Translations under genes and position numbers: made by a program
Notes under the pieces: model-generated
Told to the model about the DNA's origin: nothing
Seen by the model: the letters and a program-made list of their open reading frames with translations, nothing else
Database searches by the model: none
Source of the DNA: Mesorhizobium tamadayense
GTDB taxonomy: Bacteria; Pseudomonadota; Alphaproteobacteria; Rhizobiales; Rhizobiaceae
DNA length: 64,000 bases
NCBI RefSeq assembly: GCF_003863365.1
Contig: NZ_RQXT01000017.1
Location: 1-64,000, forward strand
Reading direction: 5' to 3'
Shown here: positions 26,893 to 39,518 of the stretch, piece by piece
How the letters are laid out: every line of letters begins with the position of its first letter
How positions within the stretch are numbered: the stretch's first letter is position 1

Positions 26893-28290
26893 GTGACCGT
26901 CGATCTCGCTTCCTTCCTGTACCTGGTTTCCGGCATCCTATTCATCCTGGCGCTGCGCGGGCTTTCGCATCCGACAACCAGCCGCCAGGGCAATCTCTAC
27001 GGCATGATCGGCATGGGCATCGCTCTTTGCACCACGCTGGCGCTGGCGCTGCCCTCGGCCGGCCGCTTCAGCCTGATCGTGCTCGGCCTCGCCATCGGCG
27101 GCGGTGTCGGCGCCTATGTCGCCCGCCGCATCGCCATGACCTCGATGCCGCAACTGGTCGCCGCCTTCCACAGCCTCGTCGGCTTCGCCGCCGTCATGGT
27201 TGCGGCCGCGGCCATCTATGCGCCCGAAAGCTTCGGCATCGGCACGGCGGGCGACATCCATGCCCAGGCGCTTGTCGAGATGAGCCTGGGCGTCGCCATC
27301 GGCGCCATCACCTTCACCGGCTCGGTCATCGCCTTCCTGAAGCTCGACGGCCGCATGTCCGGCAAGCCGATCATGATCGGCGGCCGCCACCTGATCAACA
27401 TCGCGCTCGGCGTCGCCCTGGTGGTGCTGATCGTGCTGCTCGTCGCCACCGAATCCAAGCTCGTCTTCTGGCTGATCGTCATCGCCTCGCTGGTGCTGGG
27501 CGTGCTTTTGATCATCCCGATCGGCGGCGCCGACATGCCGGTCGTGGTGTCGATGCTGAACTCCTATTCCGGCTGGGCGGCGGCAGCGCTTGGCTTCACA
27601 CTCGGCAACCTGGCGCTGATCATCACCGGCGCGCTGGTCGGCTCGTCCGGTGCGATCCTGTCCTACATCATGTGCAAGGGAATGAACCGGAGTTTCATTT
27701 CGGTCATTCTCGGCGGCTTCGGCGGCGAGACGGCGGCCGTGGTCAACGACGGCATCGAGCGCACCGTCAAGCAGGGCTCGGCCGACGACGCGGCCTACCT
27801 GATGATGAACGCGCAGAAGGTCATCATCGTGCCCGGCTACGGCATGGCGGTCGCCCAGGCGCAGCATGCGCTGCGCGAGATGGCCGACAAGCTCAAGGCG
27901 AACGGCGTCGAGGTCAAATACGCCATTCATCCGGTCGCCGGCCGCATGCCCGGCCACATGAACGTGCTCTTGGCCGAGGCCAACGTGCCCTATGACGAGG
28001 TGTTCGAACTGGAGGACATCAACTCCGAATTCGCGCAGGCCGACGTCGCCTATGTCATCGGCGCCAACGACGTCACCAACCCGTCCGCGCGCGACGACAA
28101 GGCCTCGCCCATCTACGGCATGCCGATCCTCGACGTCGACAAGGCCCGCACCTGCCTGTTCGTCAAGCGCTCGCTCGGCTCCGGCTATGCCGGCATCGAC
28201 AACACGCTGTTCTACAAGGACGGCACCATGATGCTGCTCGGTGACGCCAAGAAGATGACCGAGGAAATCGTCAAGGCTTTTGATCATTGA
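26893..28290 (+). CDS. pntB: NAD(P) transhydrogenase subunit beta
   Basis: 465 residues from GTG 26893, with AAGGAAA upstream. About nine membrane helices fill the first 270 residues (FLYLVSGILFILALRGLSHP; MPVVVSMLNSYSGWAAAALGF; GSSGAILSYIMCKGMNRSF). The NADP-binding domain III begins near 300, with VIIVPGYGMAVAQAQHALREM, HPVAGRMPGHMNVLLAEA, VIGANDVTNPSA and KRSLGSGYAGIDN, all standard signatures. It completes the membrane transhydrogenase and is the last gene of the operon, followed by a strong bidirectional terminator. Confidence 0.96.
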   Translation: MTVDLASFLYLVSGILFILALRGLSHPTTSRQGNLYGMIGMGIALCTTLALALPSAGRFSLIVLGLAIGGGVGAYVARRIAMTSMPQLVAAFHSLVGFAAVMVAAAAIYAPESFGIGTAGDIHAQALVEMSLGVAIGAITFTGSVIAFLKLDGRMSGKPIMIGGRHLINIALGVALVVLIVLLVATESKLVFWLIVIASLVLGVLLIIPIGGADMPVVVSMLNSYSGWAAAALGFTLGNLALIITGALVGSSGAILSYIMCKGMNRSFISVILGGFGGETAAVVNDGIERTVKQGSADDAAYLMMNAQKVIIVPGYGMAVAQAQHALREMADKLKANGVEVKYAIHPVAGRMPGHMNVLLAEANVPYDEVFELEDINSEFAQADVAYVIGANDVTNPSARDDKASPIYGMPILDVDKARTCLFVKRSLGSGYAGIDNTLFYKDGTMMLLGDAKKMTEEIVKAFDH

Positions 28291-28304
28291 TCAGCCACAG
28301 CTTC

Positions 28305-28347
28305 TGCAACAAAAAAGCCCGGCAGTCCGCCGGGCTTTTTTGTTGCA
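28305..28347. terminator. Bidirectional Rho-independent terminator
   Basis: A perfectly symmetrical 43-bp structure: 19-bp arms from TGCAACAAAAAAGCCCGGC around loop AGTCC. GC stem plus A-tract and T-tract on both sides suit termination of pntB on the plus strand and gyrB on the minus strand. Confidence 0.92.
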
Positions 28348-28370
28348 CAAGGCTGTCGGCCGGATCCATT

Positions 28371-32531
<4,161 letters not shown>

Positions 32532-32602
32532 CGGTAGGCTCGGCGACTTCGCCGTAGCCTTCCGTCCGGAATTGCGTAAAACAAATACTAGCGCGCGTTT
32601 GA

Positions 32603-33586
32603 TTATCGGTCGGCTATCGGGCGGCGCTGCTGGAACTGGCCGGCGGCGCGGAAGCGCCAGAGATAGCTCGGCAGGATCGTGGCGATCGCCTGCGGCTGGA
32701 TGCCGAGGCCGGCGAGCGTCCTGGCAGCGTTAGCGGCTTCTTCGGAGACGACATTGTGCTCGCGCAGCTGCAGCACCTGGTCCTTGGTCAGCATCGGATT
32801 GGGCAGCAGCTGAAGGATCGAGGCCTGCAGGTTCGCCACCCACCACGGAACGGGCAACAGCATCCGCTTGCGGTCGACCACGGCAAGCAGCTCCTCCATG
32901 CATTCCTTGAAGGTCAGAACCTGCGGGCCGCCGAGTTCATAGATCTGGCCGCCCTCGACCTTGCCGTCGACCGAGCGCGCCACGGCCTCGGCGACGTCGC
33001 CGACATAGACCGGCTGGAATTTTGTCTGCCCGCCGCCGATCAGCGGCAGGACAGGCGAGTAGCGCGCCATGTTGGCGAAGCGGTTGAAGAAGCTGTCCTC
33101 GGGTCCGAAATTGATCGACGGCCGGAAGATCACGGCGTCGGGAATCGTCTCGAACACCGCCTTCTCGCCGAGCGCCTTGGTGCGTGCGTAGTCCGACGGC
33201 GAGTTCAAATCGGCGCCGAGCGCCGAGATATGGGTGAGGCCGGCGCCGACCGAGCGCGCGGCTTCCGCGACGGCGCGCGCGCCGAACTCGTGTACGGAGC
33301 CGAATTTCTGCCGGCCGGTCTGGTGCAGGATGGCGACGAGGTTGACGACATGGTCGGCGCCCTGCACGGCGCGGTCGACCGACCAGCGCACGCGCACATT
33401 GGCCTGCACTGGCTGGATCTGACCGACATTGCCGAGCGGCTGCACATGGCCGGCAAGGTCGGGCCGCCGGCAGGCGACCCGGATACGGTAGCCGCGCTTG
33501 GCGAGCGCGCGAACGACATGACGGCCGACGAATCCCGAGCCGCCGAAGACGACGACAAGCTTGGGGGTCTGCAGGATTTCGGTCAT
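32603..33586 (-). CDS. Complex I NDUFA9-like / NAD-dependent epimerase family protein
   Basis: 327 residues, an atypical short-chain dehydrogenase. The nucleotide motif is VVFGGSGFVGRHVVRALAKRGYRIRVACRRP. SALGADLNSPSDYARTKALGE stands where extended SDRs have Ser and YxxxK, and here the Tyr-x3-Lys is kept (YARTK). The C-terminal part (VPWWVANLQASILQLLPNPMLTKDQVLQL) is typical of NDUFA9-like proteins, which in mitochondria support complex I and in bacteria are uncharacterised. GGAG lies 7 nt before ATG 33586. Convergent with the P450 gene. Confidence 0.87.
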   Translation of the reverse strand: MTEILQTPKLVVVFGGSGFVGRHVVRALAKRGYRIRVACRRPDLAGHVQPLGNVGQIQPVQANVRVRWSVDRAVQGADHVVNLVAILHQTGRQKFGSVHEFGARAVAEAARSVGAGLTHISALGADLNSPSDYARTKALGEKAVFETIPDAVIFRPSINFGPEDSFFNRFANMARYSPVLPLIGGGQTKFQPVYVGDVAEAVARSVDGKVEGGQIYELGGPQVLTFKECMEELLAVVDRKRMLLPVPWWVANLQASILQLLPNPMLTKDQVLQLREHNVVSEEAANAARTLAGLGIQPQAIATILPSYLWRFRAAGQFQQRRPIADR

Positions 33587-33777
33587 GGTTGGCTCCGCGC
33601 GCAAAAGCTTGGCTAGAGCCGCTTCTTAATCCGTTTCGCGTCAAAGGCAAAGAGCGACCGGAGGTCGCCGCCGCCTGGTTTTTGCTCCGCTTGGAAGGCC
33701 TTGCCGACACGTGCGTCGACCGAATGCCGGTTGCCGCCATACCGTGACCAAAAGCGCGATTGCCGCAGCGAACAGAA

Positions 33778-33797
33778 AACCCCGCCGAAGCGGGGTT
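33778..33797 (-). terminator. Rho-independent terminator on the minus strand
   Basis: Stem ACCCCGC / GCGGGGT around loop CGAA (33779-33796). On the minus strand it is followed by TTTTCTGTT, a T-rich tract. It lies about 250 bp downstream of the Ldh-family stop codon, which is unusually far for that gene's own terminator. Confidence 0.75.
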
Positions 33798-33960
33798 CTC
33801 CGGGCAGTGCTCGCGCCGAAACAGGGTCAACGAGGCGGCCTGACCTGAGACGGCATCAAGGCGGCGTGAAGCAAGCACGCCCGCCCCGGCCCTGGATGCC
33901 CGGCGCGGCGCCGCCAACCGCAAGCCGCGACCCAAGCCACCCTTTGCGGCTTGCGATGTG
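33778..33960 (-). ncRNA. Candidate structured small RNA of unknown type
   Basis: Read on the minus strand, three structures follow one another. Hairpin one has arms at 33946-33954 and 33920-33928 (GCAAGCCGC/GCGGCTTGC). Hairpin two is nested: GGCATC/GATGCC at 33895-33900 and 33852-33857 enclose a GC-rich stem (33876-33885 with 33860-33868, one bulge) around a 7-nt loop. A terminator at 33778-33797 with a T-tract ends it. The spacing resembles a stand-alone RNA of under 250 nt. I could not match it to SRP RNA, tmRNA or RNase P; 6S RNA remains possible. A long 3-prime trailer of the upstream dehydrogenase mRNA is the alternative. Confidence 0.4.
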
Positions 33961-34043
33961 GGGTGCCGGTGATGGGTCGGTGCAGAATGGGAAAAGGTTC
34001 AGGAGGCTCGTGAAGAAACGCCGAGTCTTGTGCCGTGTCTTGG

Positions 34044-35045
34044 TCAGGCCGAATAGCGCTCGGCGAATTCGGAAATGCGCTGCACGACCGCCTTCGGCAC
34101 GTCGATGCCGCGGGCGCTCGCTTTCTCGGCGGCGTCGGCCCGAGCGCGGCCAGGAATATGCACGCCGTAGCGCCGCCGCAGCCGGTCAAGCTGGTCCTTC
34201 ATGCGGCGTTCGAAGTCCGGGTCGAGCAGCTTGGGCTCGACGGCGAGCACGAAGAGCCCGGTTCCGGGACTGTCCGGCCCGCCGCTGAACCAGGGCGCGT
34301 CGAGCGACCAGTTGGCGCCGGAAATACCTGCCGCCAGCACCTCGACCATCAGCGCGATGTTGGCGCCGCGCTGGCCGCCGAAGGCGAGCATCGCGCCCTT
34401 CATCGCCGCCGCCGGGTCGGTGGTCGGATTGCCGCTGGCGTCGAGCGCCCAGCCCTCGGGGATCTTCCTGCCGTCTTCCGCTGCCTTGCGGATGTTGACG
34501 AAGGCGGTGGCGCTCGACGACTGATCGATGACCAGCGGCGGCCCGTCGGCGGCCGGCGCGGCAAAGGACATCGGATTGGTGCAGTAGACCGGCTTGACCG
34601 AACCGGAGCCGGCAAGCACCGCCGGCCCGTTGGTGGCGGCGAAGGAGACCAGACCCTGTCCGGCCAACCGCCCGGTGAAATAGCCGAGCGCCCCGCAGGT
34701 ATAGGCGTTCTTCTGCGAGAAGATGGCGACGCCGAACAGCCTTGCCGCCTTGGCGAGATCATCGATCGTGCGGTCGAAGCCGGTATGGGCAAGCCCGCCG
34801 CGTGCGTCCGAGAGATAGATGGCCAGCGCCGGCCTGGTGATGACCGGATCGGCATTGCCGTCGATGCGGCCCGCTTCCAGCGCTTCGAGATAATCGATCA
34901 AATGCGACAGCCCGACCGTGGAAAGCCCTTCGGCCTCGGCCGCGACGATCGAGGCGGCGAGCGACCGCGCCGCCTCCTCATTGGCGCCGGCGCCCAATGC
35001 CGCCATCCGGCACAGCCCTGTCGCCTGGTCGAGAGTGAGTTGCAT
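34044..35045 (-). CDS. Ldh_2 family oxidoreductase (malate/lactate dehydrogenase-like)
   Basis: 333 residues of the Ldh_2 family of NAD(P)-dependent reductases, which share no fold with the classical lactate dehydrogenases. Signatures include SHLIDYLEALEAGRIDGNADP, VAIFSQKNAYTCGALGYFTGRLAGQGLVSFAATNGPA, and TNPMSFAAPAADGPPLVIDQSSSATAF. Members reduce 2-oxo acids or cyclic imines such as delta1-pyrroline-2-carboxylate. It follows the two ABC permease genes on the same strand, past a 14-bp inverted repeat, and so probably acts on the imported amino acid or its 2-oxo derivative. Confidence 0.9.
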   Translation of the reverse strand: MQLTLDQATGLCRMAALGAGANEEAARSLAASIVAAEAEGLSTVGLSHLIDYLEALEAGRIDGNADPVITRPALAIYLSDARGGLAHTGFDRTIDDLAKAARLFGVAIFSQKNAYTCGALGYFTGRLAGQGLVSFAATNGPAVLAGSGSVKPVYCTNPMSFAAPAADGPPLVIDQSSSATAFVNIRKAAEDGRKIPEGWALDASGNPTTDPAAAMKGAMLAFGGQRGANIALMVEVLAAGISGANWSLDAPWFSGGPDSPGTGLFVLAVEPKLLDPDFERRMKDQLDRLRRRYGVHIPGRARADAAEKASARGIDVPKAVVQRISEFAERYSA

Positions 35046-35060
35046 GGCGATTTGGTTCCT

Positions 35061-35121
35061 AAGCGAATAGCGAATAGGGAGTAGCGAGTAGGGAAAGCAA
35101 CGAGCCGTTCGCTATTCGCTT
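35061..35121. repeat. Perfect 14-bp inverted repeat
   Basis: AAGCGAATAGCGAA (35061-35074) and TTCGCTATTCGCTT (35108-35121) are exact inverted arms around 33 nt that contain further partial copies (GAATAGGGAGTAGCGAGTAGGG). It fills the gap between the permease gene and the Ldh-family gene. It could attenuate transcription or stabilise the upstream mRNA, but lacks a T-tract. Confidence 0.75.
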
Positions 35122-35931
35122 CTACCCGATCTTGACCGGAATCCGCGCCTCGATCCGGCTGAAGGCGAGGACGAGAATGCCGGTGACCGACATATAGATC
35201 AGCGCCAGGAGCAGCAAGGGTTCGTAGGTCAGGTAGGTGTCCTGCCGCACCTTGGAGGAGACGGCGAAGATGTCGATGACGCTGATCGTCGCCACCAGCG
35301 GCGTCGACTTGAGCTGCAGCACGGTTTCGCCGGTCAGCGTCGGCAGCGCGCGGTAGAAGGCCTGCGGCAGCCAGATGCGGCGGAAGATTTTGAAGCGGCT
35401 CATGCCGAAGGCCCGGGCGGCTTCCAACTGCCCCTTGGGGACACCGGCGAAGGCGCCGCGCATCACCTCGCCCTCATAGCCGGCGAAGGACAAGGTCAGC
35501 GCCAGCACGCCATAGGGCCAGGCTTGCCTTAGATACGGCCACATCCACGACCCGCGTATCCACGGATATTGCGGGAAGAGCGAGCCCAGGCCGTAATAGA
35601 GCAGCCAGAGCTGCAGGAGCAGCGGCGTCCCGCGGATGATGGTGCAGAAGACCTTGGCCGGCACGGCGAACCAGAACGGCCCGCCGGCCTGCGCCAGGCC
35701 GAGCGGCACGGCTAGCATAAAGCCCAGCGCGCAGGTGACGGCGAGGATCCACAGCGACCGCCAGATTCCAAGCAGGCCCATTTCCCAATATTGCGGCAGC
35801 CAATCCCAGCGCATGAAGAAGGCGGCGAACAGGACCAGCGCCAGCGCGATAAGGACGAGCACGATGCGGTGTGGCCGCAGCCACAGCGAGGCGCGCGCCG
35901 CGACGTTGATCACGGCGGTCTCACCGGTCAT
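35122..35931 (-). CDS. Polar amino acid ABC transporter permease (HisM-like)
   Basis: 269 residues. Membrane helices start with IVLVLIALALVLFAAFFMRW, and a further four or five follow. The coupling-loop signature is GAFAGVPKGQLEAARAFGMSRFKIFRRIWLPQAFYRALPTLTGETVLQLKSTPL, as in HisM/ArtM proteins. It pairs with the HisQ-like permease, whose stop shares a base with this ATG (TGATG). Together they form the inner-membrane channel of the amino-acid importer encoded by 35122-38453. Confidence 0.92.
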   Translation of the reverse strand: MTGETAVINVAARASLWLRPHRIVLVLIALALVLFAAFFMRWDWLPQYWEMGLLGIWRSLWILAVTCALGFMLAVPLGLAQAGGPFWFAVPAKVFCTIIRGTPLLLQLWLLYYGLGSLFPQYPWIRGSWMWPYLRQAWPYGVLALTLSFAGYEGEVMRGAFAGVPKGQLEAARAFGMSRFKIFRRIWLPQAFYRALPTLTGETVLQLKSTPLVATISVIDIFAVSSKVRQDTYLTYEPLLLLALIYMSVTGILVLAFSRIEARIPVKIG

Positions 35932-36623
35932 CAGCGCGCCTCCTTGACCGAAGGCATGCCGCGCCTGGACCGGGCCTCGACGCGGCCGATGATCAGGTTC
36001 GAGAACAGCGACAAAGCGAGATAGAGCGCGCCTGCGGCGAGGAAGAAAACCAGGTAGGCCTTGGTGACGCCTGCTGCCTGCCGCGTCGCAAGCGTCAGCT
36101 CGAAGAATCCGACGACGGCAAGCAGGGCGGTGTCCTTGGTGGCGATCAGCCAGAGATTGGCGAGACCTGGAATGGCGAAGGGCAGCATCGCCGGTAGCGT
36201 TATGCGCCTCAGCATCAGGCCCGGCGACATGCCATAGGCGCGGGCAGCTTCAATTTGACCCTGCGGGATGGACAGGATGGCGCCGCGGATGACTTCGGTC
36301 GAATAGGCGCCCTGGACGACGCCGAGAACGAAGATGCCGGCCGCCAGCCCACTGATGTCGACGCGCTGGTAGCCCATCGCCGCCAGCACCTGGTTGATCA
36401 GGTCGGTGCCGGCATAATAGAGCAGCAGGATCAGCACCAGTTCCGGCACGGCGCGGACCACGGTCGTGTAGACCGCAAGCAGGTCGCGCGTCACCGGACC
36501 GCCATAGAGCTTGCCGAAGGCGCCGCCGGTGCCGATCAGCAGGCCAAGGCAGGTGGCGCCGATGGCGATCTCGATCGAATGCAGCAGCCCGACCAGCAGG
36601 GTGCCACCCCAGCCCGGCGGCAC
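35931..36623 (-). CDS. Polar amino acid ABC transporter permease (HisQ-like)
   Basis: 230 residues from GTG 36623, with about five helices and the coupling loop GAILSIPQGQIEAARAYGMSPGLMLRRITLPAMLPFAIPGLANLWLIATKDTAL. The N-terminus is uncertain: GTG 36623 is the only ordinary start after an in-frame stop and has no ribosome binding site. The open frame upstream encodes a plausible start (INAFLPASAAGIIELLSPV) from a CTG at 36680 preceded by GGGGGCGA. It partners the HisM-like permease downstream. Confidence 0.9.
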   Translation of the reverse strand: MPPGWGGTLLVGLLHSIEIAIGATCLGLLIGTGGAFGKLYGGPVTRDLLAVYTTVVRAVPELVLILLLYYAGTDLINQVLAAMGYQRVDISGLAAGIFVLGVVQGAYSTEVIRGAILSIPQGQIEAARAYGMSPGLMLRRITLPAMLPFAIPGLANLWLIATKDTALLAVVGFFELTLATRQAAGVTKAYLVFFLAAGALYLALSLFSNLIIGRVEARSRRGMPSVKEAR

Positions 36624-36789
36624 GGGCGACAGGAGTTCGATGATGCCGGCCGCCGAGGCCGGAAGAAAGGCATTGATCAGCTTCGCCCCCGAATTGCTGG
36701 CAAACCGCTGACGCGGCGTTCAGCGGCAGGCATGCGTGGCAAGGTTGGAGCATGGCACCGGCGCCATGCTCGTTATTCCCCTGGGAGCG

Positions 36790-37584
36790 TCAGTTCGACT
36801 GCGAAGGGCCGCCGTAGATGTCGAAATCGAAGTATTTCTTCGTGATCTCGTCATACTTGCCGCTGGCGCGGATCGCCTTGATGCCGGCGTTGATCTTTTC
36901 CTTCAGCGCGGTGTCTTCCTTGCGTACGCCGGCGCCGATGCCTGGTCCCAGCACCTCGTCGTCCGGCGCCACCATCCCCTTGAGATCGCAGCAGGCCTTG
37001 CCCTGGTCGCTCTTGAGGTATTCAACAAGTGCGATGGAATCCGCCTGCACCGCATCGAGCCGGCCGGCGGCCAGATCCTGGTTTGCTTCGTCCTGTGTCT
37101 GGTATTCCTTGATTTCCTGCGCCCCAGTGAAGTGCTTCTTGGCGTAGACGGCGTGTGTGGTCGACACCTGGACGCCAATGACCTTGCCCTTGAGGTCGTC
37201 CGGCGAGGAGCCGAACTTCTGGTCCTTCGGGCCGATGATCGCAGGCAGCGTGTTATAGTACTTATCCGAGAAGTCGATCGTCTTCTTGCGTTCGTCGGTG
37301 ATCGACATCGAGGAAACGATGAGGTCGATCTTCTTGGTGGTCAGCGCCGGAATGATGCCGTCCCAGGCAACAGGGGTGATGACGCAGTCGAGCTTCTCCT
37401 CGGCGCAGACGGCGTCGATGAAGTCGATCTCCCAGCCGACCCACTTGCCGCTGGCGTCCGGCGAGGTGAAGGGTGGATAAGGCTCGGCGGCGACGCCGAT
37501 CTTGACCTGATCGGCCTTGGCCACGCCGATGGCGGCGACGCCGAAGAGCAGCGCCGCGGCAAATGTCTTGAGAACAGTCTTCAT
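36790..37584 (-). CDS. Amino acid ABC transporter substrate-binding protein
   Basis: 264 residues with a Sec signal peptide (MKTVLKTFAAALLFGVAAIGVAKA) and the family-3 solute-binding fold: IGVAAEPYPPFTSPDASGKWVGWEIDFIDAVCAE, LTTKKIDLIVSSMSITDERKKTIDFSDKYYN, GVQVSTTHAVYAKKHF, and QADSIALVEYLKSD. These match lysine/arginine/ornithine-type binders. The mature protein works in the periplasm and delivers ligand to the HisQ/HisM-like permeases. GGGAG stands before ATG 37584. The enzymes encoded nearby suggest a guanidino amino acid as ligand, which is inference. Confidence 0.92.
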   Translation of the reverse strand: MKTVLKTFAAALLFGVAAIGVAKADQVKIGVAAEPYPPFTSPDASGKWVGWEIDFIDAVCAEEKLDCVITPVAWDGIIPALTTKKIDLIVSSMSITDERKKTIDFSDKYYNTLPAIIGPKDQKFGSSPDDLKGKVIGVQVSTTHAVYAKKHFTGAQEIKEYQTQDEANQDLAAGRLDAVQADSIALVEYLKSDQGKACCDLKGMVAPDDEVLGPGIGAGVRKEDTALKEKINAGIKAIRASGKYDEITKKYFDFDIYGGPSQSN

Positions 37585-37640
37585 GTCAGGACTCCCAGTT
37601 TGTTGTTGTTCCCGGTTTTTTCGCCCGCTTGACGCCGGCT

Positions 37641-38453
37641 CTAGCCGACGTTGCGGAGGAATTGCTTGAGCCTTTCGGATTTGGGCGCGCCGAACAGCTG
37701 TTCCGGCGGTCCTTCTTCCTCGACCAGCCCGTTATAGAGGTAGACGACATGCGTCGCGACCTCGCGGGCAAACTTCATTTCATGCGTGACCAGAACCATG
37801 GTGCGCCCCTCGCGCGCCAGGTCGCCGATCACCTTCAGCACCTCGCCGACCAGCTCCGGATCGAGCGCCGAAGTCGGCTCGTCGAACAGCATGACGCGCG
37901 GATTGATCGCGAGCGCCCGGGCGATCGCGGCGCGCTGCTGCTGGCCGCCCGAGAGGAATGCCGGATAGACGTCGCGTTTTTCGGCGAGGCCGACGCGGGC
38001 AAGCAGCTTCTCGGCCTGGGCGATCGCCTCGTCGCGCTTGACGCCGAGCACATGCACCGGAACCTCGATGACGTTCTCGATCAGCGTCATGTGGCTCCAC
38101 AGGTTGAAGTTCTGGAACACCATGCCGAGCTTGGAGCGGATGCGCTCGATCTGCTTGCGGTCGGCGGGAACCGTGTGGCCGTGGCTGTCGGCCTTCAGCT
38201 TGATCTCCTCGCCATTGACGCGGATGATGCCGCTGGTCGGGTTCTCCAGGCAGTTGATGCAGCGCAGCAGCGTCGACTTGCCGGAGCCCGAGCCGCCGAT
38301 GATGGCGATCACCTCGCCGTCGCGCGCCGACAGCGAAACACCCTTCAGCACGTGCAGCTGGCCGAACTTCTTGTGCAGGTTCTCGACATGGATGGCTTCG
38401 GCGGCGCCGTCCGGCGCCTTGTGCTTCTCAGCGAGAGCTGTAGCCTGCGCCAT
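37641..38453 (-). CDS. Amino acid ABC transporter ATP-binding protein
   Basis: 270 residues. Walker A is GGSGSGKSTLL, the Q-loop lies in LGMVFQNFNLWSHMTLIENV, the signature is LSGGQQQRAAIARALA, Walker B is VMLFDEPTSALDPELV and the switch His is in VTHEMKFAREV. This is the polar amino acid uptake (GlnQ/HisP) subfamily. An N-terminal extension of about 25 residues precedes the domain. It is the first gene of the minus-strand operon; its promoter must lie in 38454-38642, shared with the divergent hydrolase gene. Confidence 0.94.
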   Translation of the reverse strand: MAQATALAEKHKAPDGAAEAIHVENLHKKFGQLHVLKGVSLSARDGEVIAIIGGSGSGKSTLLRCINCLENPTSGIIRVNGEEIKLKADSHGHTVPADRKQIERIRSKLGMVFQNFNLWSHMTLIENVIEVPVHVLGVKRDEAIAQAEKLLARVGLAEKRDVYPAFLSGGQQQRAAIARALAINPRVMLFDEPTSALDPELVGEVLKVIGDLAREGRTMVLVTHEMKFAREVATHVVYLYNGLVEEEGPPEQLFGAPKSERLKQFLRNVG

Positions 38454-38642
38454 TATGCGCGCCCTGCTCCGCGGAGGACTCGTCGCTGCTGGAATTTTTT
38501 ACCCATTACCCGTCACGAAACATAAGTTCCCGTTCGCAAGATGGACCGTTCCGCTTGCCTCCGTCAACCACGGTTTTTGGACCATTGATCACGGCTGCCT
38601 GACTGGCTATTGGCTGGCGACGGGAGAACTCTGGAGAATTTG

Positions 38643-39518
38643 GTGGACAAAGCATTCGGATCGCAGTCGATGGCCGGGCGGCTGAAGCGCGTGCTGATGC
38701 GTTCGGCCGAAAGCGCCATGCGTCACGCCAAACCGCAGGAATGGCATTACGGTGCTGGCTTCGACCCGGACAAGGCGGCCGCCCAGCACGATGCGCTGAC
38801 GCGACTGGTCGCCGCCTCGGGCGCCGAGATCGAATGGCTGACCGATGCCGATGACGGGCTGGCCGATTCCGTCTTCACCCACGATCCTTCGCTGATGACC
38901 GACCATGGCGCGATCATTCTTGCCATGGGCAAGGCGCTGCGCCACTCGGAGCCGGCTTTGCACGAGAAGGCCTATGAGCGCATGGGCGTGCCGGTCCTCG
39001 GCCGCATCCAGCATCCGGGCCAGGTCGAGGGCGGCGACTGTGTGTGGGTGGACAAGACGACGCTTGCCGTCGGCCGCGGCGTGCGCACCAACCAGGACGG
39101 CATCCAGCAGCTCGCCAATCTGCTGACGCCGAAAGGCATCCAGGTCTACGGCTTCGACCTGCCGCTCTGGCATGGCGAGGAGGCCTGCCTGCATCTGATG
39201 TCGGTGATCAGCCCGCTGGCCGATGATTTAGCGCTGGTCTACGCGCCGCTTCTGCCGGCGCCCTTCTACCAGATGCTGCGGGCACGCGGCATCAGGCTGG
39301 TCGAGGGCGACGCCGACGAGTTCTTCGCCTCCAATGGCCTCAGCCTCAACGTGCTGCCGACCGCGCCGCATCAGGTGATCGCCGTCGCCGGCTTCCCGAA
39401 GACGGCCGCCGCCATGGAGGCCGCCGGCTGCACGGTCTCGACCTTCGCGGCGGACGCGCTCTGCATCGCCTGCGAGGGCGGCCCGACCTGCCTGACGCGC
39501 CCGGTGCTGCGCCAATGA
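38643..39518 (+). CDS. Dimethylarginine dimethylaminohydrolase (DDAH)-like protein
   Basis: 291 residues of the guanidino-group modifying (arginine deiminase/amidinotransferase) superfamily. Visible signatures are VFTHDPSLMTDHGAIIL, the GGDCVWVDKTTLAVGRGVRTN block, His near 183 in EEACLHLMSVISPL, and the C-terminal nucleophile Cys near residue 282 in CEGGPTCLTRP. DDAH hydrolyses N-methylated arginines to citrulline plus methylamines. I chose GTG 38643, with GGAG about 7 nt upstream. The stop overlaps the next gene (ATGA), so the two are coupled. True substrate unproven. Confidence 0.85.
   Translation: MDKAFGSQSMAGRLKRVLMRSAESAMRHAKPQEWHYGAGFDPDKAAAQHDALTRLVAASGAEIEWLTDADDGLADSVFTHDPSLMTDHGAIILAMGKALRHSEPALHEKAYERMGVPVLGRIQHPGQVEGGDCVWVDKTTLAVGRGVRTNQDGIQQLANLLTPKGIQVYGFDLPLWHGEEACLHLMSVISPLADDLALVYAPLLPAPFYQMLRARGIRLVEGDADEFFASNGLSLNVLPTAPHQVIAVAGFPKTAAAMEAAGCTVSTFAADALCIACEGGPTCLTRPVLRQ

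Larger units (their letters stand above)
33587..34043. other. Gene-free 457-bp gap holding a candidate RNA
   Basis: Between two minus-strand genes. The 33600-33770 part is probably the promoter region of the NDUFA9-like gene. The 33778-33960 part is dense in inverted repeats and ends in a terminator; it is listed separately as a candidate small RNA. I see no convincing protein gene. Confidence 0.5.

Noticed and set aside
33827..34189. A 120-residue minus-strand frame across the gap and the Ldh-family gene end.
   Set aside because: No motif and no credible start; it overlaps the end of a well-supported gene in another frame.
38577..38588. TTGGACCATTGA in the guanidino-module promoter region, identical to 51976-51987 near the FadR-type operator.
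   Set aside because: Only the right part of the operator is shared; no TGGT half-site precedes it at 38577, so a common regulator is not supported.
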